Positions 1 to 7,609 of a DNA stretch of 64,000 bases are shown here, piece by piece (the first letter of the stretch is position 1; every line of letters begins with the position of its first letter). Both the position numbers and the translations under genes were made by a program. The DNA is from a bacterium. Its GTDB lineage: Bacteria > UBP6 > JAFGXH01. Below the pieces are notes generated by a model. The model ran no database searches. It was not told where the DNA came from and saw only the letters and a list, made by a program, of their open reading frames with translations. The stretch spans positions 17,343 to 81,342 of the forward strand of contig JAMOQH010000157.1 of NCBI GenBank assembly GCA_027064085.1, given 5' to 3'.

Positions 1-389
1 AATAATTTTTTTATTTTTCTTTTTCGTAATTGATTATCTCCATCTATTATAAGCTTTTGATTATAAGATTTTAAATTACTGAAATATGTTACCATAAATC
101 TTAATGCTGTTCCCGAATTTTTAAAGTTATAATTTTCTTTAATAATTAATTTGCGAGATTCTTTAATAAATAAAACATCATTTTTTTTATCAATACTGAA
201 TCCTAAGGATTTTATTATTTTTACAAAATTATCTACATCCTCACTTTTTAAAAGATTTTTTATAATAGAGCTTTTACTATATAAAGATAACAATAATGCT
301 CTAAATGAATGTGATTTAGATGGTGGTGGAAAATAATCACCTTTAACAAAACCTCTATTGCTCACAGTAATTTCATTGAAGTCACTCAA
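1..389 (-). CDS. aroA: 3-phosphoshikimate 1-carboxyvinyltransferase (EPSP synthase), N-terminal part, cut by window edge
   Basis: Shikimate-pathway enzyme that joins shikimate-3-phosphate and PEP. The minus-strand translation shows the family N-terminal signature PPSKSHSFRALLLSLYS (the K-S-x-S/R substrate-binding stretch), then SEDVDNFVKIIKSLG, NSGTALRFM (equivalent to GNSGTxxR) and DGDNQLRKRKI (equivalent to GDxSLxxRPM). About 129 codons are present and the rest lies left of base 1. I chose a TTG start at 389 because a perfect GGAGG (complement of 397-401) lies 7 nt upstream. An in-frame ATG at 416 would put that ribosome site inside the gene. The assignment rests on motif order and is firm; the start is less so. 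Confidence 0.9.
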   Translation of the reverse strand, partial: MSDFNEITVSNRGFVKGDYFPPPSKSHSFRALLLSLYSKSSIIKNLLKSEDVDNFVKIIKSLGFSIDKKNDVLFIKESRKLIIKENYNFKNSGTALRFMVTYFSNLKSYNQKLIIDGDNQLRKRKIKKL

Positions 390-465
390 AAAACGACCTC
401 CAAAATCAAACGACATTAAATAAACCAAACCAACGCCCCCCTATTCCACGCAAAGATAAAAAAAC

Positions 466-479
466 ACTCACCAGTGGGT
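466..479 (-). terminator. weak hairpin with T-run after the 498-989 gene
   Basis: ACTCAC/GTGGGT inverted repeat with a 2-nt centre. On the minus strand it is followed by seven T (complement of 458-464), placed just after the stop of the upstream minus-strand gene. One C-A mismatch in the minus-strand RNA and the tight loop make it a weak terminator candidate only. Confidence 0.3.
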
Positions 480-497
480 AAATTAAAGGCGTTTCAG

Positions 498-989
498 TCA
501 TCCAACAGCGACAATACCTTTTATTTTTGCTAAATCAAGTAATGACGGAGTTATTAATATAGGATATTGAATATCTGATGAAGTACTCAATAAATAAAAT
601 TGTTCTTCTATTTTATTTTTAATAAGTATTGTATTTAAAAAATCTAATAAAGTTTCAACATCAAACCTAGAGCCATTTATCCTAAAAGCTTTTTTATATT
701 TTTTACCATTTACAACTAGTTCTAGTTTATTTTTTTTTAAACAATTTATTTTTTCTATTTTGAATTGAGGATATCGATTAATAACATTATGAGTTAGTTT
801 ATTTATTATATAGTGATAATCTTCACAATCATTATATTCAAATAAGTCAAATTGAAAAATTGCTAAATTTATATATTTTTTTTCTGGAAAATTTAAAAAC
901 TGTTCTTTGATGATATTGATTTCAGTATTTTTAAAATTATTAAACCAATTTATATTATCATAATCTTCAAAAATTATTATATCCTTCAT
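498..989 (-). CDS. hypothetical protein, 163 aa
   Basis: I do not recognise a family. The product is an acidic/aromatic-rich soluble protein without a signal peptide or membrane segment; it begins MKDIIIFEDYDN and ends KIKGIVAVG. The second of two close ATGs (at 989) is preferred because GGGAG lies 7 nt upstream, whereas it is only 1 nt from the first ATG at 995. It lies upstream of aroA on the same strand with a gap of about 110 bases. Size and composition resemble many immunity-type or small cytoplasmic proteins, but there is no motif to support that. Confidence 0.6.
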   Translation of the reverse strand: MKDIIIFEDYDNINWFNNFKNTEINIIKEQFLNFPEKKYINLAIFQFDLFEYNDCEDYHYIINKLTHNVINRYPQFKIEKINCLKKNKLELVVNGKKYKKAFRINGSRFDVETLLDFLNTILIKNKIEEQFYLLSTSSDIQYPILITPSLLDLAKIKGIVAVG

Positions 990-1202
990 AATCATACTCC
1001 CAAATAAATATTAGTTTATTATATTTATTTATATACTTAAATCAATCTTTTTATTAATTTATTATATATCTTTTTCTTTTATTGTTATGCTTGGGGGTAA
1101 AATGTGGAAAACTTTTATAGTTAAGTAATTTCAGTGTATTAGACGCGAAAACACTGTTGGTAACTTTGTTGATAAGTCGTTATGTAGCTGTTATTAACTT
1201 CT

Positions 1203-1245
1203 TTAGTTAACACTGGTTAAGAGTATTTTACCAAGAATTAACTAA
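1203..1245. repeat. inverted repeat with nested stem
   Basis: Outer arms TTAGTTAA (1203-1210) and TTAACTAA (1238-1245) are perfect. Inside them TGGTTAA (1214-1220) can pair with TTTTACCA (1226-1233) with one mismatch. It lies between two of the DnaA-box-like 9-mers. It could be an operator or part of a replication or regulatory region; function unknown. Confidence 0.45.
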
Positions 1246-1501
1246 TTAAAGATTTAATCAAGATTAAGGAAAGGAGATATTAATCTTTCTTTAGTATTTA
1301 GTAATTGTTTATAAGGTGTTAATTAAATATTGATAAGTTTGTTGATAAGTTTTTATGCTGATTGTAATCTAATAATAATAATAACTAGTACTTATAGTAA
1401 ATAAAGAGTTAAAAAAGTATTTTTAAATCTAAAGATGGTAATAAATTTGAAAGTCGTCATCGTAATAATAAAAAGAAAAGTGCATTTACTTCTTCTTTAC
1501 T

Positions 1502-1604
1502 CATAAAAACTCCTTCCTTTTCCATTTAAACTCCTAAAAAAATCAAGAAAATCCTATTAAGAGTATAACATAAAATAGGACATTTCTACTTTGCTCCTAC
1601 AAGC
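1502..1604 (-). mobile_element. insertion-sequence end remnant, copy 1 (IS-like promoter, RBS and start of a lost transposase)
   Basis: Read on the minus strand, about 93 bases match the segment at 50314-50406 with only four or five differences. The order is GCAAAGTAGAAATGTCCT, a TATACT-type -10, AGGAG, then ATGGAAAAGGAAGGAG and a second ATG. After that ATG the frame reads MSKEEVNALFFLLLR and stops, so no transposase remains. The AAAGTAGAAATGTCC motif resembles the repeated termini of IS21/IS481-like elements; that family label is an inference. Confidence 0.55.
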
Positions 1605-1761
1605 TATTTATTGTTATTGTAATTTATTCTATTATATGATAAACTAATAATATAATGAAGCTAGAGTGTTTCATTAACCGTTAATTATATTAAACAGGTG
1701 AACTTATACCGTTTATTTCGTAAAATAAAATCAAAAAGCTTACCTAAAAAAGAGGAAAAAC

Positions 1762-3486
1762 ATGGAAAATTTTAAAAAACTAGGCCTATCTGCAAAAACT
1801 TTGGAAACTTTAAAAATAAAAGGTTTTGAAGAACCAACTGAAATACAAGAATTAGTAATTCCTGTAATTTTAAAAGATGAAACAGATGTCATTGCACAAG
1901 CTCAAACAGGAACAGGAAAAACAGCTGCATTCGGCCTTCCATTAATAGAGAAATTAAAAAAAATAGGTAAAGTACAAGCTATTATTATTGCACCAACAAG
2001 AGAATTAGTTTTACAAGTAACTGAAGAAATAAATTCATTGAAAGGTAGCAACAAGCTTGACATTGTAACAATTTATGGCGGTCAATCTATTGATATTCAA
2101 CTTAAAAGATTAAGAAGAGGAGTTGATATTGTTGTTGGAACCCCTGGAAGAGTAATTGATCATTTAAATAGAGGAACATTAAATATAAGTGAAGTAAAAT
2201 ACTTTATACTTGACGAAGCTGATGAAATGTTAAATATGGGCTTTTTGGATGATATTGAAATTATCTTTAAGAAGACACCTAAAGACAAAAGAGTTATGTT
2301 GTTTTCAGCAACAATGCCCGACAGAATAAGAAGACTTGCTGAAAACTATATGGGAAAATATACTCATGCTAAAACTAAAACTAAATTAACAACTAATTTA
2401 ACAGAACAAATATATTTTGAAGTTAATGGAAGAGATAAACTAGAAGCTTTAACTAGAATTATTGATATTGAGACTAAATTTTATGGAATTGTTTTTTGTA
2501 GAACCAAAGTCGAAGTAGATGAAATTACTAGTAAATTAACAGAAAAGGGATATTTTGTCGATGGTTTACATGGAGACATTTCACAAGCACAAAGAGAAAG
2601 AACCCTCAAGCGTTTTAAACAAGAAATTATTTCTGTTTTAATTGCAACAGATGTTGCAGCAAGAGGAATTGATGTAGATAACTTAACTCATGTTATAAAT
2701 TATTCTATACCTCAGAATCCAGAGGCTTATGTTCATAGAATAGGTAGAACCGGAAGAGCAGGAAAAAAAGGAACTGCAATTACCTTTATTACTCCATCTG
2801 AATTTAGAAAGCTAGGATTTATTAAAAAAGTAACAAATACTGATATTAAAAAAGAAGAAGTTCCGAATATTAAAGACATAATTAGTTCTAAAAAAGAGAA
2901 AATTGAAGCAGATATTAAAGATAATATACAAGAAAATAAAAATAAAGCTTATGTTGAGTGGGCTAAATCAATAATTAAATCAAATGAAGATAAAACTACT
3001 GAAGACATAATGGCTTCTATTTTGAAACTTGCTTATGGTAAAGAGTTAAATGAAGGAAATTATAATAAAATCAAACCAGTAAGAGAAAGAGGAGAAAAGA
3101 GAGAAAAAATAAAATTAAATGGAAAATCAAGATTATTTATCGCAAAAGGTTCTTCTGCAAGTATAGATACAAAATCTTTAATAGAGTTTATTGCTAAGAA
3201 AGCTAATGTTTCTAAAAAATTAATTGAGGATGTTGATATTCATGAAAATTTCTCTTTTGTAACTGTTCCATTTAAAGAAGCTAAGCAAATTTTAGATGTA
3301 TTTTCAAAAGTTAAGGCAGGTAAAAAACCATTAATTGAAGAAGCAAATCAAAAAAGAAATTCTAATGGTGGTAATTCAAGAGATAGAAACCGAGGAAGAA
3401 GTAGAGATAGTTATAAAGGTAATAAGGGTTCAAAAACAGAGGGGGGAAATAATAACAGAAGAAACTCTAAGTATAGAAAAAAATAA
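1762..3486 (+). CDS. deaD: DEAD-box ATP-dependent RNA helicase, DeaD/CsdA type
   Basis: ATP-dependent RNA unwinding in ribosome assembly and mRNA turnover. All helicase motifs are visible: AQAQTGTGKT (motif I, residues 45-54), APTREL, TPGR, DEAD (151-154), SAT (182-184), and HRIGRTGRAG near residue 330. After the helicase core a spacer (about 370-450) leads to a DbpA/CsdA-like RNA-binding domain (about 455-530, containing RLFIAKGSSASIDTKSL). A basic Arg/Gly/Ser/Asn-rich tail of some 40 residues follows and is likely to bind RNA non-specifically. The ATG at 1762 has GAGGA upstream. A long non-coding leader precedes it, as is common for cold-inducible helicases, but I see no defined thermosensor. 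Confidence 0.95.
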   Translation: MENFKKLGLSAKTLETLKIKGFEEPTEIQELVIPVILKDETDVIAQAQTGTGKTAAFGLPLIEKLKKIGKVQAIIIAPTRELVLQVTEEINSLKGSNKLDIVTIYGGQSIDIQLKRLRRGVDIVVGTPGRVIDHLNRGTLNISEVKYFILDEADEMLNMGFLDDIEIIFKKTPKDKRVMLFSATMPDRIRRLAENYMGKYTHAKTKTKLTTNLTEQIYFEVNGRDKLEALTRIIDIETKFYGIVFCRTKVEVDEITSKLTEKGYFVDGLHGDISQAQRERTLKRFKQEIISVLIATDVAARGIDVDNLTHVINYSIPQNPEAYVHRIGRTGRAGKKGTAITFITPSEFRKLGFIKKVTNTDIKKEEVPNIKDIISSKKEKIEADIKDNIQENKNKAYVEWAKSIIKSNEDKTTEDIMASILKLAYGKELNEGNYNKIKPVRERGEKREKIKLNGKSRLFIAKGSSASIDTKSLIEFIAKKANVSKKLIEDVDIHENFSFVTVPFKEAKQILDVFSKVKAGKKPLIEEANQKRNSNGGNSRDRNRGRSRDSYKGNKGSKTEGGNNNRRNSKYRKK

Positions 3487-3510
3487 ATACTTACAAATTA
3501 TGATATAGTC

Positions 3511-4713
3511 TTAAATTTTTTCAAAAACTTCTTTAATAATTGCGATTGCTTTCATTAATTCATCTTCTTTAATAGTAAGTGGAGGAGCAAATCTTATGAT
3601 ATTACCATGAGTTTGCTTGGCAAGTAAACCTGCTTCTTTTAATGCTAGGCAGGTGTTCCAAGCTTCAAAACCTTCTTCAAACAACACCGCATTAAGCAAC
3701 CCTTTTCCTCTTACTTTTACTACTTTATCACATTTAATCTTTCTAACTTCATCTCTGAATATTTCACCAAGTTTTTCAGATCTGTCAGCAAGGTTTTCGT
3801 TGTCCAAAACATCTAAACTAGCCATAGCAACCGCACATGCCAATGGGTTACCACCAAAAGTAGAGCCATGAGTTCCTGGAGTGAACAATTCCATAAATTT
3901 TTTATCTGCAACAACTGCAGAAACAGGGAAAACTCCACCACCCAATGCTTTACCTAGAGTCATAGCATCTGGCTTTACATTTTCGTGATTAACAGCGAAT
4001 TTTTTACCAGTTCTACAAAAACCTGTCTGTACTTCATCGGCAATCATCATAATATTATTTTTAGTACATATTTCTCTTACAGTTTTTAAATATCCCGCAT
4101 CGGGAACATTTACTCCTGCTTCTCCTTGAATTGGTTCAAACATAAATGCAACTGTATTTTCTGTGATAGTTTCTTCAAGGGCTTTTGTGTCATTGTAAGG
4201 TATTAATTTAATTCCTTCTGTATATGGACCATAGTTGATTCTTGCTTCAGGGTCATTTGAAGCTGAAACAATTGCAATTGTTCTTCCATGAAAGTTTTCT
4301 TTGGCAAAGATTATCTCTTGTTTACCATTTTCAACTCCTTTTACTTCAACACCCCATCTTCTTGCTAGTTTCATTGCTGTTTCAACGGCTTCTGCTCCTG
4401 TATTCATAGGCAAAGCCATTTCATAGCCAGTGTAATTACATAATTGTTCTAAAAAATCACCTAAAATATCATTGTGAAATGCTCTTGATGTTAATGTAAC
4501 TCTATCTGCTTGGTCTTTTAATGCTTTAATTATTTTGGGATGCCTGTGCCCTTGATTTACTGCTGAATAAGCAGATAAAAAATCATAATAGATATTTCCT
4601 TCTGGGTCTTCAACCATTATTCCTTCTGCTTTTGCAATAACAACTGGAAGAGGATGATAGTTATGTGCTCCAAATTTTTCTGTTTTTGCTATTATTTGTT
4701 CTGATTTAGTCAT
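3511..4713 (-). CDS. rocD: ornithine--oxo-acid transaminase
   Basis: Class III PLP aminotransferase converting ornithine and 2-oxoglutarate to glutamate semialdehyde and glutamate. Length (400 aa) is standard. Visible features: GAEAVETAMKLARRW, the FEPIQGEAG stretch, DEVQTG with the PLP-nitrogen Asp (226-231), and the Schiff-base lysine in LGKALGGG (Lys255). RocD-type ornithine specificity is suggested by the GAHNYHPLPVV N-terminus. It starts 8 bases after the torD stop with AGGAG inside the torD end, so the two are probably co-transcribed. It is convergent with deaD across a 24-base gap. Confidence 0.95.
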   Translation of the reverse strand: MTKSEQIIAKTEKFGAHNYHPLPVVIAKAEGIMVEDPEGNIYYDFLSAYSAVNQGHRHPKIIKALKDQADRVTLTSRAFHNDILGDFLEQLCNYTGYEMALPMNTGAEAVETAMKLARRWGVEVKGVENGKQEIIFAKENFHGRTIAIVSASNDPEARINYGPYTEGIKLIPYNDTKALEETITENTVAFMFEPIQGEAGVNVPDAGYLKTVREICTKNNIMMIADEVQTGFCRTGKKFAVNHENVKPDAMTLGKALGGGVFPVSAVVADKKFMELFTPGTHGSTFGGNPLACAVAMASLDVLDNENLADRSEKLGEIFRDEVRKIKCDKVVKVRGKGLLNAVLFEEGFEAWNTCLALKEAGLLAKQTHGNIIRFAPPLTIKEDELMKAIAIIKEVFEKI

Positions 4714-4721
4714 TTATACTC

Positions 4722-5267
4722 CTATAAGTTAAAAAAATTATTAACATCATTAATAAACGTTTCTAATTGATTTGCTATTTTTATAAAATATTCATTTTTT
4801 GTATTTCTTTTTATATTACTTGAAAATTCATCAAGCCATGATAAGTACTCTTTATAAAAACTTTTAGCTTCTTTTTCTAAATCATTTGTTAATAAAAGAG
4901 TCATAAATTCCATCATTGTAGGAACAAAATCAGGAAACTGTTCATTTGATAACTCTATTCCGTATTCTTCGTATAGATCATATAACTTATTACTATATTC
5001 AGATACCACCATACCGGTTTGATATGCAGAGAAATAAGGTGGACATGGTGTTTTAGGGTAACCTGTAATAAACAAGGAAGTATATTCAGCTTCTAACTCT
5101 TCTCTATTGTTATCAAATCCAATTAAAATTTCATTAAAAGTTTTTTGCGTATTCTCTTCTTTAATTTGGCTAATAGTTTTTTCAATATCATCTTTCAACT
5201 CTTTAGTTGGATATGTTAAAAACTTAGCTAAAACAAAGAATTTTTGTGCTAATATTTCTGTATTCAA
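4722..5267 (-). CDS. TorD/DmsD/NarJ-family molybdoenzyme maturation chaperone
   Basis: All-helical cytoplasmic chaperone (181 aa, normal size) of the TorD/NarJ family, which binds the Tat signal peptide of a molybdoenzyme and proofreads cofactor insertion. The diagnostic region is EYTSLFITGYPKTPCPPYFS (a family motif of the EYxxLF...PPY type) near residues 60-80, followed by helices with FPDFVPTMMEFMTLLL. The start is TTG at 5267 with GGAG 5 nt upstream. No molybdoenzyme lies in this window, so the client is elsewhere. A fused MobB-MobA (47515-48585) and TatA (44642-44881) fit the same pathway. It leads a two-gene unit with rocD. Confidence 0.82.
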   Translation of the reverse strand: MNTEILAQKFFVLAKFLTYPTKELKDDIEKTISQIKEENTQKTFNEILIGFDNNREELEAEYTSLFITGYPKTPCPPYFSAYQTGMVVSEYSNKLYDLYEEYGIELSNEQFPDFVPTMMEFMTLLLTNDLEKEAKSFYKEYLSWLDEFSSNIKRNTKNEYFIKIANQLETFINDVNNFFNL

Positions 5268-5389
5268 TATGTCTCCATCAAAATAAGAAATTAATGAGTA
5301 TCAAAAACTATATCTTTTGTCAATTTAAGTTTCAAAAAAATACATAAAGTTTCATTTTAAAACATTTTCTTTTTTATTTATTTATGTAG

Positions 5390-5431
5390 TTTTTCCTAAA
5401 ATAAGGTTTAAAAAACTTATTTTAGGAAAAA
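5390..5431. promoter_or_regulatory. 16-bp perfect inverted repeat in divergent intergenic region
   Basis: Arms TTTTTCCTAAAATAAG (5390-5405) and its exact complement (5416-5431) surround a 10-nt loop. It lies between the divergent torD (minus) and small lipoprotein (plus) genes. It can be an operator or an RNA hairpin; neither flanking gene ends here, so termination is not its obvious role. Confidence 0.5.
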
Positions 5432-5492
5432 GTTTAAATTTAGGAAATAAAATTTCTATAACTCCAATGTTTTTAATTGATTTGGAGGAAAT

Positions 5493-5834
5493 ATGTTTAA
5501 AACTTTAATTCTTGTTACAATGTTACTGTCATTAATATCTTGCTATGGAAATAATAATGACTTATATAGTAAAAGCTTAAATATTATCAATAAGGCCAAG
5601 GTATATGATGTTGATAGAATAGAAAATAGTATTGTTGTGTTGATATCAAAAGATTTGAAAGAAATAAAGAAAATAAAGTTATCTGTTTTCAAAAAAGAAA
5701 TAAGAGAGGGATATCAAGTTACTTATATTAATGGAGAAATTTATGTTAATTCAAATAAAAAGTTAGAATCTAAAGTTTCTAAAATTTTATTTGAATTAAA
5801 TCCTGAAAACAAAAAGTTTTCATTAAATCTATAA
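5493..5834 (+). CDS. small lipoprotein with DUF3006-like domain
   Basis: 113 aa. The N-terminal hydrophobic segment ends in the lipobox LISC (Cys17), so the mature protein should be lipid-anchored. The following VDRIENSIVVLI, then IKLSVFKKEIREGYQVTYING, resembles the DUF3006 pattern (DRxEGxxAVL ... LPxxxKEGD). That family has no known catalytic role. GGAGG lies 4 nt before the ATG. It is transcribed away from torD and converges on the VanX-like gene with one base between stops. Confidence 0.65.
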   Translation: MFKTLILVTMLLSLISCYGNNNDLYSKSLNIINKAKVYDVDRIENSIVVLISKDLKEIKKIKLSVFKKEIREGYQVTYINGEIYVNSNKKLESKVSKILFELNPENKKFSLNL

Positions 5835-5835
5835 G

Positions 5836-6909
5836 TTATTCAAATGAAAACTCAAGAGGGATTTTGCCTAATCTAGGCATAGGGATTCTATTTGTTTTAA
5901 TGGTTTTAAATGCTTTTAATATACAGTAATTTAAGTCATCTTTTTTATTTTTATATTTAGAATCTTGAATTGTAACATCATAAAAATAACCATTTTTTCT
6001 CACAGTATATGTAATTACTATTTGAGTGGGTAATTCAATACCTTTGTTACTTTCTTTAATAAAACAATTTATTATTTTGGGTTTTATTTTTGATATTTTT
6101 TGTTTTATTTCGGATTCTATATTTCTATTGTTGTTAATATTCCCCTTAAAGGAAACGTATGAAACATCTCTATTTTTTTTATTATTATTTTTAAATACTT
6201 GTTCTCTTTTTTCTTTTCTTATTTTTTTGACATAATCCGAAATACTAAAATTAGAAATAGGATATCTTTTTCTTGTTTTTAAAGAATAGTGCCACCACTT
6301 ACTTTTACTATATGACAGACCATTTCTTATCATTACTCTTTTTAATAAGTTTCTGTTTTTTTTAACTTTTTTATTTAATCTTTTATACTTATGCCATGAT
6401 TTTTTAGAAAAACTATCAAATTTTGTAGGCATTCTTACTTTTTTACCTTTTAAATCTACTAAGGTAACATCAACAGACAAACCTCTGTTGTGTTTAGAAC
6501 CTTTTGACGGATGTTCTATGTATTTTTTATTGTGGAACCTTTTCCATCTTTTTTTCTGAATACTCCAAGGTCTGTAGCAGTCCCAAAATTTTAATCTTTT
6601 TTTGTATTTTCTTTTTAATTTATTATTTATTCTCTTTAATTTTTGGGCTAGTCTTTTATTCACAAGACAAATATTCTTTTTATATAAAGCTCTTTTTGAA
6701 ATCCTATTTTTTTTATTATAACTTAAATCAACAATTGCATCTGGAATGTAATCTTGGATATTAACAAGCTTTGCTTTATTTACATCTTTGTTTATATTTA
6801 TTCTTATTGTTCTTCCTTTTAAGTTTTTAATTTTTTTTATATTTCCTAAAAGAAAAGTTGGCAGTAGCAACAACAGTAGTAAACATTTAATAGTTAAATA
6901 TAATTTCAT
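5836..6909 (-). CDS. VanX/DdpX-like M15D peptidase domain fused to an AgmX/PglI-type C-terminal domain; catalytic Glu replaced
   Basis: Signal peptide (residues 1-22) followed by a D-Ala-D-Ala dipeptidase-like domain. Visible are FWDCYRPW with the conserved Arg, the zinc motif SKHNRGLSVD (His140, Asp147) and the terminal zinc histidine in KWWH (His207). In VanX the last motif is ExxH with Glu181 as catalytic base. Here the position is Lys204, so normal hydrolysis is doubtful. A Lys/Arg/Asn-rich linker leads to a C-terminal domain (about 275-357) with two cysteines, TYTVRKNGYFYDVTIQDS and a PRLGKIPLEFSF end. It resembles the AgmX/PglI (TonB-C-like) domain of myxobacterial envelope proteins. 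The protein is very basic and probably periplasmic. Confidence 0.75.
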   Translation of the reverse strand: MKLYLTIKCLLLLLLLPTFLLGNIKKIKNLKGRTIRININKDVNKAKLVNIQDYIPDAIVDLSYNKKNRISKRALYKKNICLVNKRLAQKLKRINNKLKRKYKKRLKFWDCYRPWSIQKKRWKRFHNKKYIEHPSKGSKHNRGLSVDVTLVDLKGKKVRMPTKFDSFSKKSWHKYKRLNKKVKKNRNLLKRVMIRNGLSYSKSKWWHYSLKTRKRYPISNFSISDYVKKIRKEKREQVFKNNNKKNRDVSYVSFKGNINNNRNIESEIKQKISKIKPKIINCFIKESNKGIELPTQIVITYTVRKNGYFYDVTIQDSKYKNKKDDLNYCILKAFKTIKTNRIPMPRLGKIPLEFSFE

Positions 6910-6970
6910 TTTTCTCCTAAAAGAACTTATGTTAATTATAAAGATAATTTATTATTCTTTCAACTATTTG

Positions 6971-7028
6971 GTAACTATTCTGGTTGATTTCCATTAATTT
7001 TAAATATCAAACAATTATAACACAATCT
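6971..7028 (+). repeat. dispersed repeat B, copy 1
   Basis: GTAACTATTCTGGTTGATTT followed by CATTAATTTTAAATATCAA and ATAACAC; about 90% identical to 63693-63751. A shorter match lies at 29938-29960. The GTAAC end suggests an insertion-sequence or MITE terminus. It sits between the VanX-like gene and recX. Confidence 0.5.
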
Positions 7029-7077
7029 TTTTTAAACTCTTTTGTATATTTATGAATGTGAGGAGTAAATAATAAAG

Positions 7078-7521
7078 TTATAAACCTTGATTAATTTCAG
7101 ATTCGGCAGTTAAAATATCAGATATTGAAAATCCTCTTCTTACACAATAAGCAATTACTTTATTTCTATCATCTTGGCTTTTAGATTTCTTAATAATTAA
7201 AATTTTAATATTGTTATTAATTAGTTCTTGAGTATAAAACTCATCTAAAGATATTTCTACATCACTACTGTTAGCACCAAGCATAAATAATTTATTTCTT
7301 ATTCTGTTAGGACCATTTAACTTTCTTATTCCTGACTTTACGAAAGACTTTATAAAGGAATTATCATCAATATATCCCAACTCTTTTAATCTGCTAATAC
7401 TCTCTGTTATAACAACTTGACTTGCACCTTTTTTAGATAATTTATCTATTAAGGTTTTTTCTAGATATTCTCTTTGAGAGATTAATCTATATAAATATTT
7501 GAGAGCGTTTTCTTTGTTCAC
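7078..7521 (-). CDS. recX: RecX-family regulator of RecA
   Basis: 147-aa all-helical protein that binds RecA filaments and limits recombinase activity. It shows the three-repeat RecX pattern: ALKYLYRLISQREYLEKTLIDKL, SRLKELGYIDDNSFIKSFV, and a third repeat with VIAYCVRRGFSISDI. Length is normal. It starts at a GTG (7521) with a weak AGG-containing site upstream. recA is not in this window, as is common when recX is not linked to recA. It is separated from its neighbours by about 90 bases downstream of the large secreted protein's gene. Confidence 0.88.
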   Translation of the reverse strand: MNKENALKYLYRLISQREYLEKTLIDKLSKKGASQVVITESISRLKELGYIDDNSFIKSFVKSGIRKLNGPNRIRNKLFMLGANSSDVEISLDEFYTQELINNNIKILIIKKSKSQDDRNKVIAYCVRRGFSISDILTAESEINQGL

Positions 7522-7609
7522 TATCTTTCTACCTACTTAATTTACCTCTTGCGAAATGTAGAGGAATTCTTCACAAGCAACAGGTGGCTTGCTTTAAGTT
7601 TAAGCATTT

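Larger units (their letters stand above)
996..1761. other. 766-base intergenic region between divergent genes
   Basis: No gene of convincing length on either strand. It holds DnaA-box-like 9-mers (TGTTGATAA at 1167-1175 and 1340-1348, TATTGATAA at 1328-1336, TGTGGAAAA at 1103-1111). It also holds a long inverted repeat (1203-1245), a decayed insertion-sequence end (1502-1604) and the leader of the helicase gene at its right end. It is much less coding-dense than the rest of the window. Confidence 0.6.

Noticed and set aside
151-336. Plus-strand open frame of 61 codons at the left edge
   Set aside because: It lies opposite the aroA reading frame, which carries clear EPSP-synthase motifs; the plus frame has no ribosome site or family.
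7574-7594. Hairpin AAGCAA/TTGCTT after the large secreted protein gene as a terminator
   Set aside because: On the relevant (minus) strand no T-run follows, and the stem is only 6 bp.
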